A DNA stretch of 27,790 bases from CAKRHR01 sp964423195 (GCA_964423195.1 CAYRDY010000016.1:1-27790), one strand, 5' to 3'. Positions 6,285 through 15,205 are shown, counted from the stretch's first letter. The notes: a model not told the origin generated them from the sequence alone. Program-made: numbers and translations.

Positions 6285-7643
6285 ATGGCGAAAAATGAAC
6301 CTTCGCAATATGAGAAAATGACTGGCACGCCGATTCCGCGCCTGATCCTGACCCTGTCCGTCCCAAGCATCATCTCGATGCTGGTCAACAATATCTATAA
6401 TCTGGTGGACACGGCCTTTGTCGGGAGGCTTGGCACCAGCGCGAGCGGCGCGGTGGGTGTCGTCTTCGGATTCATGGCGATCATCCAGGCTTTCGGATTC
6501 ATGTTCGGCCAGGGTGCCGGCAGTATTCTCTCAAGGGCACTGGGACAGCAGGACAGGGAATCCGCGTCGATGCACGCCTCCGCCGGTTTTTTCGGCGCCA
6601 TCCTTTTTGGCCTGATCATCACTGTCATCGGCTTTCTGTGGCTTGACGATATCGTCATGCTGCTCGGCAGCACAGAGACGATCGCGCCGTTTGCAAAGAC
6701 TTATATCGTTTATATCTTGGTGGCCGCCCCTTTCATGAGCAGCAGCCTCGCGCTGAACAATATCCTCCGCTATGAGGGCAAGGCGACGCTCGGCATGGTA
6801 GGCCTGATGACCGGCGCCATCCTCAACATGGCCGGCGACCCGATCCTGATGTTTGGCCTGAATATGGGCATCGCGGGCGCGGGGCTTTCCACGGCGGCCA
6901 GCCAGATCATCAGCTGGCTCATCCTGCTCTTTATGTTCCTGTCTGGGAGGACAGAGAGCCGACTGAGCCTTCGAATGGCGCTGCATGCCGGCCCGGCAGT
7001 CTTATTAAACGTCATGGCCACTGGGTTTCCTAGCCTTCTACGCCAGGGGTTAAACAGCCTCAACACCGTGCTGCTCAATTCGCAGTGCGCTGTCTACGGC
7101 GACGCGGCGGTCGCGGGCATGAGCATCGTGTCGAGAATCATCTTTTTTGCCTTCTCCATCGCGCTCGGCATCGGCCAGGGTTTCCAGCCGGTATCGGCAT
7201 TCAACTACGGCGCAGGCAAATATGACCGTATCCGCAAGGGGTTCCGTTTCACAGCGCTGATCTCGGAGGGCATCATCGTGGTCGGGTGCGTGATCCTGCT
7301 TATCTTTTCGGAGGATTTAATCCGCCTGTTCAGAGATGATCCGGAGGTCATCGCGGTTGGCACGCGGGCACTGCGCCTGCAGGCACTGGCCAATCTGTGC
7401 CTGCCATTCTGTATGACGACGGAGATGCTCTATCAGAGTACGGGCAAGCGCCTCGGAGCATCTTTCCTCTCGGCGCTCAGAAATGGCCTGTTGTTTATCC
7501 CGCTGCTCTTTATCCTCTCGCATTATCGAGGGCTTGCGGGCATCCAGGAGACACAACCGCTGGCACTCTTTCTGTCACTTCCGCTCACGATTCCTTTTGC
7601 TGTTCATTTTTTCAGGAAACTGGACACGCCCGCCGACGCCTGA
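6285..7643 (+). CDS. MATE family multidrug/sodium antiporter
   Basis: 452 residues, the usual MATE length, with about twelve hydrophobic segments in two halves. The N-terminus (MTGTPIPRLILTLSVPSIIS, then MLVNNIYNLVDTAFVGRLGT) is the hallmark of the DinF/NorM-like MATE group. The protein sits in the cytoplasmic membrane and exports cationic drugs or metabolites in exchange for Na+ or H+; the substrate cannot be told from sequence. The start at 6285 is chosen over an in-frame ATG at 6240 because AGGAGG (6271-6276) lies 8 bases before it. It has its own promoter and no adjacent regulator gene, so control may act through the leader hairpin. It stands alone; the next gene begins after 185 bases with twin hairpins. 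Confidence 0.92.
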   Translation: MAKNEPSQYEKMTGTPIPRLILTLSVPSIISMLVNNIYNLVDTAFVGRLGTSASGAVGVVFGFMAIIQAFGFMFGQGAGSILSRALGQQDRESASMHASAGFFGAILFGLIITVIGFLWLDDIVMLLGSTETIAPFAKTYIVYILVAAPFMSSSLALNNILRYEGKATLGMVGLMTGAILNMAGDPILMFGLNMGIAGAGLSTAASQIISWLILLFMFLSGRTESRLSLRMALHAGPAVLLNVMATGFPSLLRQGLNSLNTVLLNSQCAVYGDAAVAGMSIVSRIIFFAFSIALGIGQGFQPVSAFNYGAGKYDRIRKGFRFTALISEGIIVVGCVILLIFSEDLIRLFRDDPEVIAVGTRALRLQALANLCLPFCMTTEMLYQSTGKRLGASFLSALRNGLLFIPLLFILSHYRGLAGIQETQPLALFLSLPLTIPFAVHFFRKLDTPADA

Positions 7644-7719
7644 GCGCGATTAATGTTTACAATTTTTAAAAAACGCGTTATCATAGGATTTCGGAAAGTT
7701 CATACTGATTAAACGCACT

Positions 7720-7798
7720 GCGCCACTTTCCGGCGCGACGCCCTAGGAAATCAGGATTTTTTATGTTCTAATAAATGTTCGCGCCACTTTCCGGCGCG
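7720..7798 (+). repeat. Twin identical hairpin repeats
   Basis: The 18-base sequence GCGCCACTTTCCGGCGCG occurs at 7720-7737 and again at 7781-7798. Each folds into a 5-bp GCGCC/GGCGC hairpin with the loop ACTTTCC. A T-run at 7757-7762 follows the first copy at a distance, so neither is a standard terminator. The complement of the loop, CGGAAAGT, occurs upstream at 7692-7699 and could pair with either loop. The pair lies between the MATE gene and the DUF3737 gene. Confidence 0.7.
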
Positions 7799-7828
7799 GC
7801 AGCATGAAAAAAGTGAGGCTTCACGCAA

Positions 7829-8677
7829 ATGAAAAAAATTAAACAAGGCTACTATGTGGGGGAACGCCCACTGTTCGGGGAACGGAACCTGATCATCGAG
7901 GATACGATCTTTACGGACGGGGAATCCCCCCTGAAGGAGAGCTCCGACATCAAACTCTACGGCTCCATGTTCAAATGGAAGTACCCTTTGTGGTACGCGA
8001 AAAATATTTATGCCAAGGACTGCGTCTGGTTTGAGATGGCGCGGGCCGGCGTCTGGTACACCGATCATATCACGGTGGAGGACAGCCAGATCGAGGCGCC
8101 GAAAAATTTCCGCCGATGTCATGATGTCACCCTGAACCGCGTGTCCTTCCCGAACGCCGCGGAGACGCTGTGGCACTGTGACGGCGTCACATTGGATCAT
8201 GTCACGGCCGCGAAGTGTGACTATTTTGCCATGAACAGCACAGATATCAATGCCAGAGATCTGACCCTGTATGGCAATTATTCGTTTGACGGGGCAAAAA
8301 ATGTGGAGATCACAGGCGCCAGAATGCTCTCCAAGGACGCATTTTGGAACAGTGAGCATGTGACGGTCCGCGATTCCTTTATCTCCGGTGAGTATCTCGG
8401 CTGGAATGCCAGAAATCTGACGCTAGTCAACTGCACGATCGAGAGCCTGCAGGGCATGTGCTACATCGACCATCTCACCATGATAAACTGCAAGCTCATC
8501 AACACTACCCTCGCCTTTGAGTATTCCACGGTGGAGGCGGACATCACGAGCAAGGTCGACAGTGTGATCAACCCGTCGGGCGGCAGGATCACGGCGGACA
8601 GCATCGGGGAACTGATCATTGAGAAGGATAAGGTTGATCCGGCAAAGACAGTCATCGTCTGCCGGGACAGCCATTAA
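7829..8677 (+). CDS. DUF3737 family right-handed beta-helix protein
   Basis: 282 residues. Short repeated strands of the type ITVEDSQIE, VTLNRVSF, LTLYGNYSF, VEITGARM, VTVRDSFISG, LTLVNCTIE and LTMINCKLI give a ladder typical of right-handed beta-helices. The N-terminus (YYVGERPLFGERNLIIEDTI) is characteristic of DUF3737. There is no signal peptide, so it is probably cytoplasmic. Function is unknown; the fold often binds or modifies carbohydrates, but no catalytic residues can be assigned. The MalY/PatB-type gene follows after only 14 bases on the same strand, so they are likely co-transcribed. DUF3737 next to MalY is an arrangement I associate with several Firmicutes. The ribosome binding site is modest (GTGAGG, 7813-7818). 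Confidence 0.85.
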   Translation: MKKIKQGYYVGERPLFGERNLIIEDTIFTDGESPLKESSDIKLYGSMFKWKYPLWYAKNIYAKDCVWFEMARAGVWYTDHITVEDSQIEAPKNFRRCHDVTLNRVSFPNAAETLWHCDGVTLDHVTAAKCDYFAMNSTDINARDLTLYGNYSFDGAKNVEITGARMLSKDAFWNSEHVTVRDSFISGEYLGWNARNLTLVNCTIESLQGMCYIDHLTMINCKLINTTLAFEYSTVEADITSKVDSVINPSGGRITADSIGELIIEKDKVDPAKTVIVCRDSH

Positions 8678-8691
8678 GGGGAGGATTTGCG

Positions 8692-9876
8692 ATGAAATAT
8701 GATTTTGATACCGCCATCAACCGCCGGGGCACAGCCTCCGTGAAATGGGATGTCGCGGAAAATGAGCTGCCCATGTGGGTAGCGGACATGGATTTTATGG
8801 CCGCGCCGGAGATCCTGGAGGATCTGCGCGGGCGCCTCTCACACGGGGTGTTCGGCTATTCGGCGATACCGGATGAGTGGTATGATGCCATCTGCGGCTG
8901 GTGGGAGGCCAGGCACCACTTCCGGATGGAAAAGGATTGGCTGATCTTTTGTACCGGCGTGGTCCCCGCGCTCTCTTCCATCGTGCGCAAACTGACCACA
9001 GTGGGCGAGAACGTGCTGATCCAGACACCTGTCTATAATATTTTTTTCAATTCGATTGTCAATAACGGCAGAAACGTCCTCGAAAGCCCGCTCTGTTATG
9101 ACGGCAGCGCGTACAGCATCGACTTCTCCGACCTAGAAAAGAAACTTGCTGATCCCCAGACAACCCTGATGATCCTGTGCAATCCCCAGAATCCCGTCGG
9201 GAAAATCTGGGATCGCGAGACGCTGGCAAAGATCGGGCATCTCGCCGCGAAGCACTATGTGACCGTGGTCTCGGACGAGATTCACTGCGACTTAACTGAT
9301 CCCGGAAAAGCCTATGTCCCGTTTGCCTCGGTGAGCAGTGAATGCCGGGACAATAGCATCACGTGCATCGCGCCGACCAAGACATTCAACCTGGCGGGAC
9401 TGCAGACCGCCGCCGTCAGCGTCCCTGACCCTGTGCTGCGGCACAAAGTTTGGCGGGGGCTCAACACCGACGAGGTCGCGGATGCGAACGCGTTCGCCGT
9501 TCCAGCCGCCGTCGCAGCGTTCACAAAGGGCTCGGAATGGCTCGACGCGCTGAGAGATTACCTCTACAAAAACAAACAGGCTGTCGCCGCGTTTCTTGAA
9601 TCACAGCTGCCACAAGTCCATCTGGTGCCCTCGGAGGCCACCTACCTGCTCTGGCTGGACTGCCGGGCGGTGTGTGACGACACTCGTGCGCTGCAGGCAT
9701 TTCTCCGGCGCGAAACCGGGCTGTACGTCTGCGCCGGCGCGCAGTACGGACAGACGGGCGCGCCTTTTTTGCGGATGAACATCGCCTGTTCCCGCACCAC
9801 GCTTGACGACGGGCTCGCGAGGCTCCGCAAGGGCGTCCTTCAATTTATGGAAGAAGGAACCACGGGGCGGGGCTAA
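8692..9876 (+). CDS. MalY/PatB family PLP-dependent aminotransferase (cystathionine beta-lyase type)
   Basis: 394 residues, normal for the family. It has the fold type I signature: the N-terminal ELPMWVADMDF characteristic of MalY/PatB, CNPQNPVGKIW, the PLP-contacting aspartate in VVSDEIHCDL (D195), and the Schiff-base lysine in APTKTFNLAG (K230); the arginine in LRMNIACSR fits the carboxylate-binding role. Members cleave cystathionine or cysteine conjugates to a thiol, pyruvate and ammonia; some act as regulators. A sulfur amino acid role is likely, but the exact substrate is open. Start: ATG with GGGGAGG 8 bases upstream. It follows DUF3737 closely and is the last gene of the unit; its stop codon lies in the loop region of a strong hairpin. 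Confidence 0.9.
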   Translation: MKYDFDTAINRRGTASVKWDVAENELPMWVADMDFMAAPEILEDLRGRLSHGVFGYSAIPDEWYDAICGWWEARHHFRMEKDWLIFCTGVVPALSSIVRKLTTVGENVLIQTPVYNIFFNSIVNNGRNVLESPLCYDGSAYSIDFSDLEKKLADPQTTLMILCNPQNPVGKIWDRETLAKIGHLAAKHYVTVVSDEIHCDLTDPGKAYVPFASVSSECRDNSITCIAPTKTFNLAGLQTAAVSVPDPVLRHKVWRGLNTDEVADANAFAVPAAVAAFTKGSEWLDALRDYLYKNKQAVAAFLESQLPQVHLVPSEATYLLWLDCRAVCDDTRALQAFLRRETGLYVCAGAQYGQTGAPFLRMNIACSRTTLDDGLARLRKGVLQFMEEGTTGRG

Positions 9877-9893
9877 AAGCCCCGCCCCGTGGT
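9859..9893. terminator. 16-bp perfect hairpin spanning the malY-like stop codon
   Basis: ACCACGGGGCGGGGCT (9859-9874) pairs perfectly with AGCCCCGCCCCGTGGT (9878-9893) around a 3-base loop; the TAA stop is 9874-9876. No T-run follows on either strand, so it is not a standard intrinsic terminator. It may act as a transcript-end stabiliser or a barrier between the convergent genes. Confidence 0.6.
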
Positions 9894-9991
9894 TACCCAC
9901 CCTTGCCTGAACACCATTTTTGCTATTCTTCAAATTCAAATTTACTAAACCACAGTTTGATTTCTTACACGCGGAAACACCAGAAAATGAA

Positions 9992-10837
9992 TCAGAGATA
10001 AGCCCGGATATTTCCCGCGCCGATCGCCAGATCCTCCAAAATATCGGAGAGGGAGTCATCCTGGTCAATGATCAACCCTCTGTCATCCAGCGGACAATGC
10101 CTCGCCTCCTCCATAATCTCACGCATCGGTATGCTCCCCTCGCCCACAGGCGTAAAACAGGTATCCCTGGTCTCCGGGGAGGCGTCCGCCCGTATATCTT
10201 TAAAATGCAAGAGCACCAGCCGATCCCTGTAGGCTCTCATGAGCGCCACCGGATCCGCGCCGGCAAACTTTGCCCAGCCCACATCCAGTTCCAGTTTCAG
10301 ATTCGGGCACTGATCCAAAAGATATTGAAGCGCCGTGGTACCCGCCTCAGGCATGCACTCCACCTCGTGGTTGTGATAGACAAACTGGAAGCCGTTCGCC
10401 GACAGGGCATCCGACGCCTCTCTCATGGCAGGGATGAACGCTTTCATTCCCTCCAGGCCTTTCATGAGGCTCAACACAAAATAGCGGATGTCATTGCGCT
10501 TTCCGAAGTCTATCAGTGTCGGGATCAAGCGAACGATCTGCGAAGGCTCTGTGGAAAAACCCATCATGACATGGGCGCTGACGACAGAAATGCCCGCCGC
10601 ACGGACAGCCGCCAGCCTATCATCCGCCTCCGCAACCGGCCAGATGCCGCCGGACATCTCACGAACCACATTCGCTGGCAGGGTCTTCTCCAATTCCTCC
10701 TGTGATTCCTCATCACCCTCAAATAGCACGCACAGTTCCGCGGAAGTGATCCCCGCAGCTTTCAGCTTTTCCAGCGTCCCTTCAAAATCATGATACAATT
10801 TCCGCTTTGGACCAAAAAAATTCACGCCAATTTCCAT
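9992..10837 (-). CDS. Sugar phosphate isomerase/epimerase-like TIM-barrel protein
   Basis: 281 residues of the AP endonuclease family 2 / xylose isomerase-like barrel. Metal-site motifs are visible: VYHNHEVE (H155, H157, E158), LELDVGW (D185), LLHFKD (H211, D214) and PVGEGSIP near the end. Relatives isomerise or epimerise sugars, inosose or related polyols in the cytoplasm; the substrate cannot be fixed. Start: the ATG at 10837 has GAGGTG 6 bases upstream, better than the in-frame ATG at 10855. It is convergent with the malY-like gene and alone in its unit. Upstream on the minus strand TTGAGA followed at 17 bases by TGATAT is a possible but weak promoter. Confidence 0.85.
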   Translation of the reverse strand: MEIGVNFFGPKRKLYHDFEGTLEKLKAAGITSAELCVLFEGDEESQEELEKTLPANVVREMSGGIWPVAEADDRLAAVRAAGISVVSAHVMMGFSTEPSQIVRLIPTLIDFGKRNDIRYFVLSLMKGLEGMKAFIPAMREASDALSANGFQFVYHNHEVECMPEAGTTALQYLLDQCPNLKLELDVGWAKFAGADPVALMRAYRDRLVLLHFKDIRADASPETRDTCFTPVGEGSIPMREIMEEARHCPLDDRGLIIDQDDSLSDILEDLAIGAGNIRAYL

Positions 10838-10953
10838 GAAAAACACCTCTTTCATATTTTTATAATATCAGAATTTAAAGTCTGAGCTCTCAATACATCT
10901 GTATATTAGCGGATGAAAGAATTTATCACCTGCCCAACATTTCTCTGATTTTT

Positions 10954-12321
10954 TCATGTGTCCATATTTAAGTCTTGTACGTTTCGTGCGTTACTCAAAT
11001 AATAACGCACATTTTTCGCCGTACCCTTTTTTGTCAGCAATCCGTCTTCTACCATTTCACGTAATAGAAGGATAGCTGTTGCTTGAGAAATCTTTAGTGA
11101 AGATTCAATATCTTTTCGCACAACAAATCCATTTTTTTGGCATAGTGTAAGAACAATATTCATTCGCTCATCTTTCTTAGTATAACCGGTTAATGGCCTC
11201 TTTTGAACATTTTTTTTATCAATGTGGCATTCTTTGACATAATTTATATTTGGAAGAGTCATCCGAAATGCATTACTGCTAACTTCAATTTTAGGCTTTA
11301 CAGGATAATCAATATAACATTCGTTAATTTTCAATATTCCGGTGCCGTACGCCTCAATCAATTTTAATCTATAAAAAATATTGGCAAGATTTTGATTTCT
11401 GAGAACAGATATTCCCAACATGATATCATCAAGTGATACACCTTTAACCAATCCTCCGATGGATACAAACTCTATTCGATCTTCATAAATATTTATTAGC
11501 GTTGACCCGCTGAATGAATAATCTCTATGAACAATAGCATTTAGCAAGGCTTCTCGAACAGCTTCAACGGGATAGTCGCGGCAGTCAATTCGCTCAAGCC
11601 CTCGAAATTCGGCGCGAGTTCGATTATAACGATCAATAAATTGATAAGCGAACTCAAGCTGATTAATTAGAGAACCCGATATTTCATTCCGATCCCTAAA
11701 AACTGTCTTTTTTCTGCCTTCAAAAACAGCCATCTTGATTGTATGTGTACATTGCTCAGACAACAAAAAAGCAAGATTTGTATAGGTTCCGTCTTCACCT
11801 AGAAGATGAAGCGTGCGCATTTGTTGATTGCCGAATTCCAATCCACCTTTCTTAAAGTAGTCGATAAGGACATTAAAAGTGAGCTGTTGATTTAATGAAC
11901 GAGCCGCCTCATAGCTATCTCCGCTGGTTTCCTTAATCATTCTGAGAATCGCAGCATCTGAGGCTGGAACAGTGGACGCCCCTTGACGCACATAAACGCC
12001 CTCAGGGCGTATGCCTTTACTCTGAAGATAATAAGGCCTTGCAGTACCTCGCTGCACTGATATCTCAACAATTTGTTTATCATCTACTTCAATGACATCA
12101 CAATCAACAAACATCATCACATCGGGTCGCACGGTATCGCGAATCGCATTTGTAATACGCAGCATTGTAGAATCAATATCAGAAACACCATATATCAAGC
12201 CGTCATCATCTACACCAACGTAAATTTTACCGCCGTCGCAGTTGGCAAAAGCAATGACAGTCTTTTTGATGTCATCAACATATTCTCTTTTTAATTCAAT
12301 GGTAGTGCTTTCTGTGAACAT
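10954..12321 (-). CDS. AlbA_2 domain (Schlafen/RecG-like) putative transcriptional regulator
   Basis: 455 residues. The N-terminal MFTESTTIELKREYVDDIKK and FANCDGGKIYVGVDDDG are the start of the AlbA_2 nucleic-acid binding domain (about 1-125). VEAVREALLNAIVHRDYSFSG is the HATPase-like segment seen in this family (about 255-280), and the last 85 residues form a winged helix (VRKDIESSLKISQATAILLL, then EMVEDGLLTKKG). Such proteins are often annotated as RecG-like helicases but lack helicase motifs; they are thought to be DNA- or RNA-binding regulators, some in defence contexts. Start: ATG with GGAGG (12329-12333) 7 bases upstream. The base composition is clearly more AT-rich than both neighbours, which suggests separate acquisition. 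It stands alone, preceded by 10-bp tandem repeats. Confidence 0.82.
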   Translation of the reverse strand: MFTESTTIELKREYVDDIKKTVIAFANCDGGKIYVGVDDDGLIYGVSDIDSTMLRITNAIRDTVRPDVMMFVDCDVIEVDDKQIVEISVQRGTARPYYLQSKGIRPEGVYVRQGASTVPASDAAILRMIKETSGDSYEAARSLNQQLTFNVLIDYFKKGGLEFGNQQMRTLHLLGEDGTYTNLAFLLSEQCTHTIKMAVFEGRKKTVFRDRNEISGSLINQLEFAYQFIDRYNRTRAEFRGLERIDCRDYPVEAVREALLNAIVHRDYSFSGSTLINIYEDRIEFVSIGGLVKGVSLDDIMLGISVLRNQNLANIFYRLKLIEAYGTGILKINECYIDYPVKPKIEVSSNAFRMTLPNINYVKECHIDKKNVQKRPLTGYTKKDERMNIVLTLCQKNGFVVRKDIESSLKISQATAILLLREMVEDGLLTKKGTAKNVRYYLSNARNVQDLNMDT

Positions 12322-12344
12322 GGATGATCCTCCAAACCAAATTC

Positions 12345-12383
12345 AATCTAATATAATCTAATATAATCTAATATAATCTAATA
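12345..12383. repeat. 10-bp tandem repeats upstream of the AlbA_2 gene
   Basis: ATATAATCTA is repeated exactly three times (12351-12380) with partial units on both sides, a 39-base run of period 10. It lies about 12 bases upstream of the ribosome binding site of the minus-strand gene. Period 10 equals about one helical turn, so the repeats could array protein sites on one DNA face or alter leader length by slippage. Each unit holds TATAAT on the plus strand. Confidence 0.8.
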
Positions 12384-12455
12384 ATTATTATAATCACATC
12401 ATCTCCCTCTTTCAACTAAAATATCAGAAATTTTCCGGATGCGTTTTTCTGATTG

Positions 12456-12489
12456 AAAAATGACAGTCCAGAAATCATTCTGAACTGCC
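12456..12489 (-). terminator. Intrinsic terminator of the sugar ABC-GH3 operon
   Basis: On the minus strand GGCAGTTCAGAA (12489-12478) pairs with TTCTGGACTGTC (12473-12462), a 12-bp stem with two G-T pairs and a 4-base loop. It is followed by ATTTTT (12461-12456). It stands 24 bases after the GH3 stop codon. Confidence 0.85.
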
Positions 12490-12512
12490 ATCCAAAAAAA
12501 CATCAATCATAC

Positions 12513-14213
12513 TTAATATGCAAGATATTCCTTCCCGCAGAACGGATCCACCGGGCTGACGCCCTTAAATGCGCTCCTGCCCAGGATCTTATCAATCGCA
12601 GCCTCAATCACCGCGTCGTGATTGGAGTAGGCATTGATATAAGTCTTGACCATCGGCACATCAAGCAGATGGTACGGATTCTGCAGGGAGATGAACAGCG
12701 TCGGCACGACCTCGACAAACCACGGGATATTGTTGCCGGCGCCAAACATGGTATACCAGTTCAGACGGCAGGTCGTCTTGTTTGACGCGTTCTCCACGTT
12801 GCCGAGATAAATGACGAGATCATACTTATTGCGAAACTCCGTCACGCTCTCAAACTTGATCGGCTTTGAAAAATCGAAGGTCTCCGGCTCATAGAAGGTC
12901 ACCTCAAAGCCCTCGGCCTCCATGCGGCGCTTAAAAGTCGCGGCCACTCTCTCCTCAGACGGGCAACCGCCCAGAACCTCGCACAGTACCCTTTTGTGGC
13001 GCTCCGGCGAGATCGGCAGCAGATGCTGCGTGTCCTTGACCAGCGTCACCGACTTGTCGGCGCACTCCCTCGCCCATTCCCGGTGCTGCGGGCAGCCGAT
13101 CACCGCGAGATTTTCTCTATTCGGCGCCAGAGTGCCCGCTCTCTGCTTGATGTGCAGCTTCATGGCCGCCTTGGTCGCCAGAATGCGTGTCAGCGCCTCG
13201 TCCAGTCGTCTCTCGGACAGAATGCCCTTCTCATAACCGGCCTTCATGAAGGCCAGATCCTCATCGTAATCCTTGTTGAAGAGGATCATGTCACAGCCCG
13301 CCTCCACGCAGAATGGCACCGATTGCTCGCGATCCATCGCACATAGGAAGCCGACCATCGGCGAGGCGTCCGTGATGATCATCCCGTTGAACCCCAATTT
13401 GCCGCGGAGAAGATTTTGCAGCAGTTCAGGCGACAGGGACGCCGGCATCAGCTTTTTCGGGTGATTCGGGTTAAAAAATTTCTGATAAGCCGGCATCGCG
13501 ATATGCCCAACCATCACGGTCAGGGCACCCGCGTCGATCAGCGTCTGATAGATATCGCCGTAGGTGCGATCCCATTCCTCGCAGGACAGGCTGTTGACAC
13601 TCGTCAGGATGTGCTGATCCACCTCATCCACGCCGTCGCCCGGAAAATGCTTGATCGATACAGCGGATCCGCATTCGGTGGCGCCGCGCATATAGGCCAG
13701 ACCGCATTTTTTGACCATCTCCGGGTCAGAGCCGTAAGTGCGCACATTGGTGATCGGATTGTGATATTCCATATCGATATCCACCACCGGTGCAAAGGCA
13801 TAATTGCAGCCGACAGCCTGACCCTCGGCACAGGAAACTTTTCCCAGACGATAGGCCTGCTCCGGATCACCGGTGGCCGCGACCTGCATCTGCTTGCCAA
13901 ACGGCGTCCCCTCCTCGACGATGCCGTCGCCGCCGGCCTCAAGATTGGCCGAGAGGAGCAGCGGAATCTTCGAGTTTTCCTGGAGATAGGTGTAGGCGGA
14001 AAACAACTCTTCCGTCTTTCCGGTGCGGAACATGACGCCGCCCGGATGTTTATTCAAAATTTCATATTGCAAATACTGTGGGTTCGGGGAATAGCCGATC
14101 GGGAAAAACAACTGTCCGAGCTTCTCCTCCAGGCTCATTGACCCTTTCGTCTCCTCTACCCACGCGATATCCTCATCTGAGAGAAAAAACGGTTTTGCTT
14201 TCAAATCAATCAT
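12513..14213 (-). CDS. Glycoside hydrolase family 3, NagZ-like
   Basis: 566 residues. The motif KHFPGDGVDEVDQH (K188-H201) fits the NagZ-type signature with a D-x-H acid/base dyad (D199, H201). IITDASPM holds the candidate nucleophile (D282). A second, C-terminal alpha/beta domain spans about 365-560. There is no signal peptide, so it acts in the cytoplasm. NagZ-type enzymes remove beta-N-acetylhexosamine residues, but GH3 specificities are broad, so the substrate is open. It is the last gene of the sugar ABC operon, 5 bases after the second permease stop codon, which fits cleavage of the imported glycoside. Start: ATG at 14213 with GGCGGTG upstream; a longer in-frame start at 14267 lies inside the permease gene without a ribosome binding site. 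Confidence 0.88.
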   Translation of the reverse strand: MIDLKAKPFFLSDEDIAWVEETKGSMSLEEKLGQLFFPIGYSPNPQYLQYEILNKHPGGVMFRTGKTEELFSAYTYLQENSKIPLLLSANLEAGGDGIVEEGTPFGKQMQVAATGDPEQAYRLGKVSCAEGQAVGCNYAFAPVVDIDMEYHNPITNVRTYGSDPEMVKKCGLAYMRGATECGSAVSIKHFPGDGVDEVDQHILTSVNSLSCEEWDRTYGDIYQTLIDAGALTVMVGHIAMPAYQKFFNPNHPKKLMPASLSPELLQNLLRGKLGFNGMIITDASPMVGFLCAMDREQSVPFCVEAGCDMILFNKDYDEDLAFMKAGYEKGILSERRLDEALTRILATKAAMKLHIKQRAGTLAPNRENLAVIGCPQHREWARECADKSVTLVKDTQHLLPISPERHKRVLCEVLGGCPSEERVAATFKRRMEAEGFEVTFYEPETFDFSKPIKFESVTEFRNKYDLVIYLGNVENASNKTTCRLNWYTMFGAGNNIPWFVEVVPTLFISLQNPYHLLDVPMVKTYINAYSNHDAVIEAAIDKILGRSAFKGVSPVDPFCGKEYLAY

Positions 14214-14218
14214 GGATT

Positions 14219-15205
14219 TTACACCGCCTTTGGCCGTGCCAGACTTTTCTTGATCTTCGCAATCCACACGTCACCCTGGGAGGACACGGTATTGATCACA
14301 AGGATGAACACACCCGTGATGACCATGGTGATGGCCGAGCCCATCTCCGACGAGAAGATGACCTGCAGGCCGAAGGACATCAGGCTTAAGGTGATCGAGC
14401 CCAGGATCGTGCCGATCGTGTCACCGCAGAACCTTGCCAGCATCAGACCGATGAACACCGGCAGGATATTGCTGAACAGAGAGTTGACTGTGGACAGTGA
14501 CGAGAAGGAAGCCCTCATAATGCCTGTGGACGCATAGATCATCGTGGCAAAGCCGAAGATCAGACCGCTGAAGACGAAGGAAATGATGACATTCTTCCCC
14601 TCATTGATACCGATATTGACGGACGCGGACTGGTTGTTTGCCAAAAGCCTCGACTGTTTGCCGGTCACGGTCAAATAGCTGTAAATGGCATAGGCCGCGA
14701 TCGCGCAGGCCAGCGGAATCAGCACCGTCGGAAACGTGGACAGCGCCTTAATGGATGCTGTGGCTACCAGGTTGACGCCGGCGCCGTTGTACAACAGGCA
14801 GGTCACGGACTCATAGAGCAGTGCCATCCCGATCGTGGTGATGATGATTGGCAGCCGCCCGTAGACATACAGAACCGCGGTCACAACGCTGAAGGCCACA
14901 CACAGGACGATGCACAGCACCGAGAACAGAATGACGTTGCTGCCATGGGACAGGGCAATATTTCCGGCGATAATGGTCGCCAGCAACATGATCGCGCCGC
15001 CGGAGAAATCCATACGCCCGTTCTTAAACTGCAGGCCGATGCCCATGGCACAGGTCACGGACACAGCGATATTTGGAATGATCGTCCGCCACATCATCCA
15101 GCTGCCGAAGAACGTCTTGCCCTTGGCATAGCAGATGGCCATCATGATCAAAAACATGGCCACAGGAAGGATCAGCGCGCCCACGATACGTTTTACGATT
15201 TTCAT
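14219..15205 (-). CDS. Sugar ABC transporter permease (RbsC-like), second
   Basis: 328 residues, with about ten hydrophobic segments as in the branched-chain/ribose permease family (BPD_transp_2). NGRMDFSGGAIMLLATIIAG matches the N-terminal signature region, and NIGINEGKNVIISFVFSGLI is the cytoplasmic coupling-helix region that meets the ATPase. It is an integral membrane protein, predicted to pair with the other permease (16786-17766) as a heterodimer fed by the lipoprotein and powered by the ATPase. It lies downstream of the binding-protein gene after 145 bases that include a strong hairpin, and just before the GH3 gene. The ribosome binding site is AGGGATGAAG. Confidence 0.88.
   Translation of the reverse strand: MKIVKRIVGALILPVAMFLIMMAICYAKGKTFFGSWMMWRTIIPNIAVSVTCAMGIGLQFKNGRMDFSGGAIMLLATIIAGNIALSHGSNVILFSVLCIVLCVAFSVVTAVLYVYGRLPIIITTIGMALLYESVTCLLYNGAGVNLVATASIKALSTFPTVLIPLACAIAAYAIYSYLTVTGKQSRLLANNQSASVNIGINEGKNVIISFVFSGLIFGFATMIYASTGIMRASFSSLSTVNSLFSNILPVFIGLMLARFCGDTIGTILGSITLSLMSFGLQVIFSSEMGSAITMVITGVFILVINTVSSQGDVWIAKIKKSLARPKAV

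Noticed and set aside
5880..6308. Minus-strand frame of 142 codons
   Set aside because: It overlaps the MATE promoter and the MmeI-like fragment and has a cysteine-rich, unpatterned sequence.
9920..10705. Plus-strand frame of 261 codons
   Set aside because: It is the complement of the isomerase-like gene; the composition is Arg/His-rich and typical of a shadow frame.
12345..12383. Possible CRISPR array
   Set aside because: The units are 10 bases with no spacers, and no cas genes are present.
13416..14141. Plus-strand frame of 241 codons
   Set aside because: Antisense to the GH3 gene, whose catalytic motifs are clear on the minus strand.
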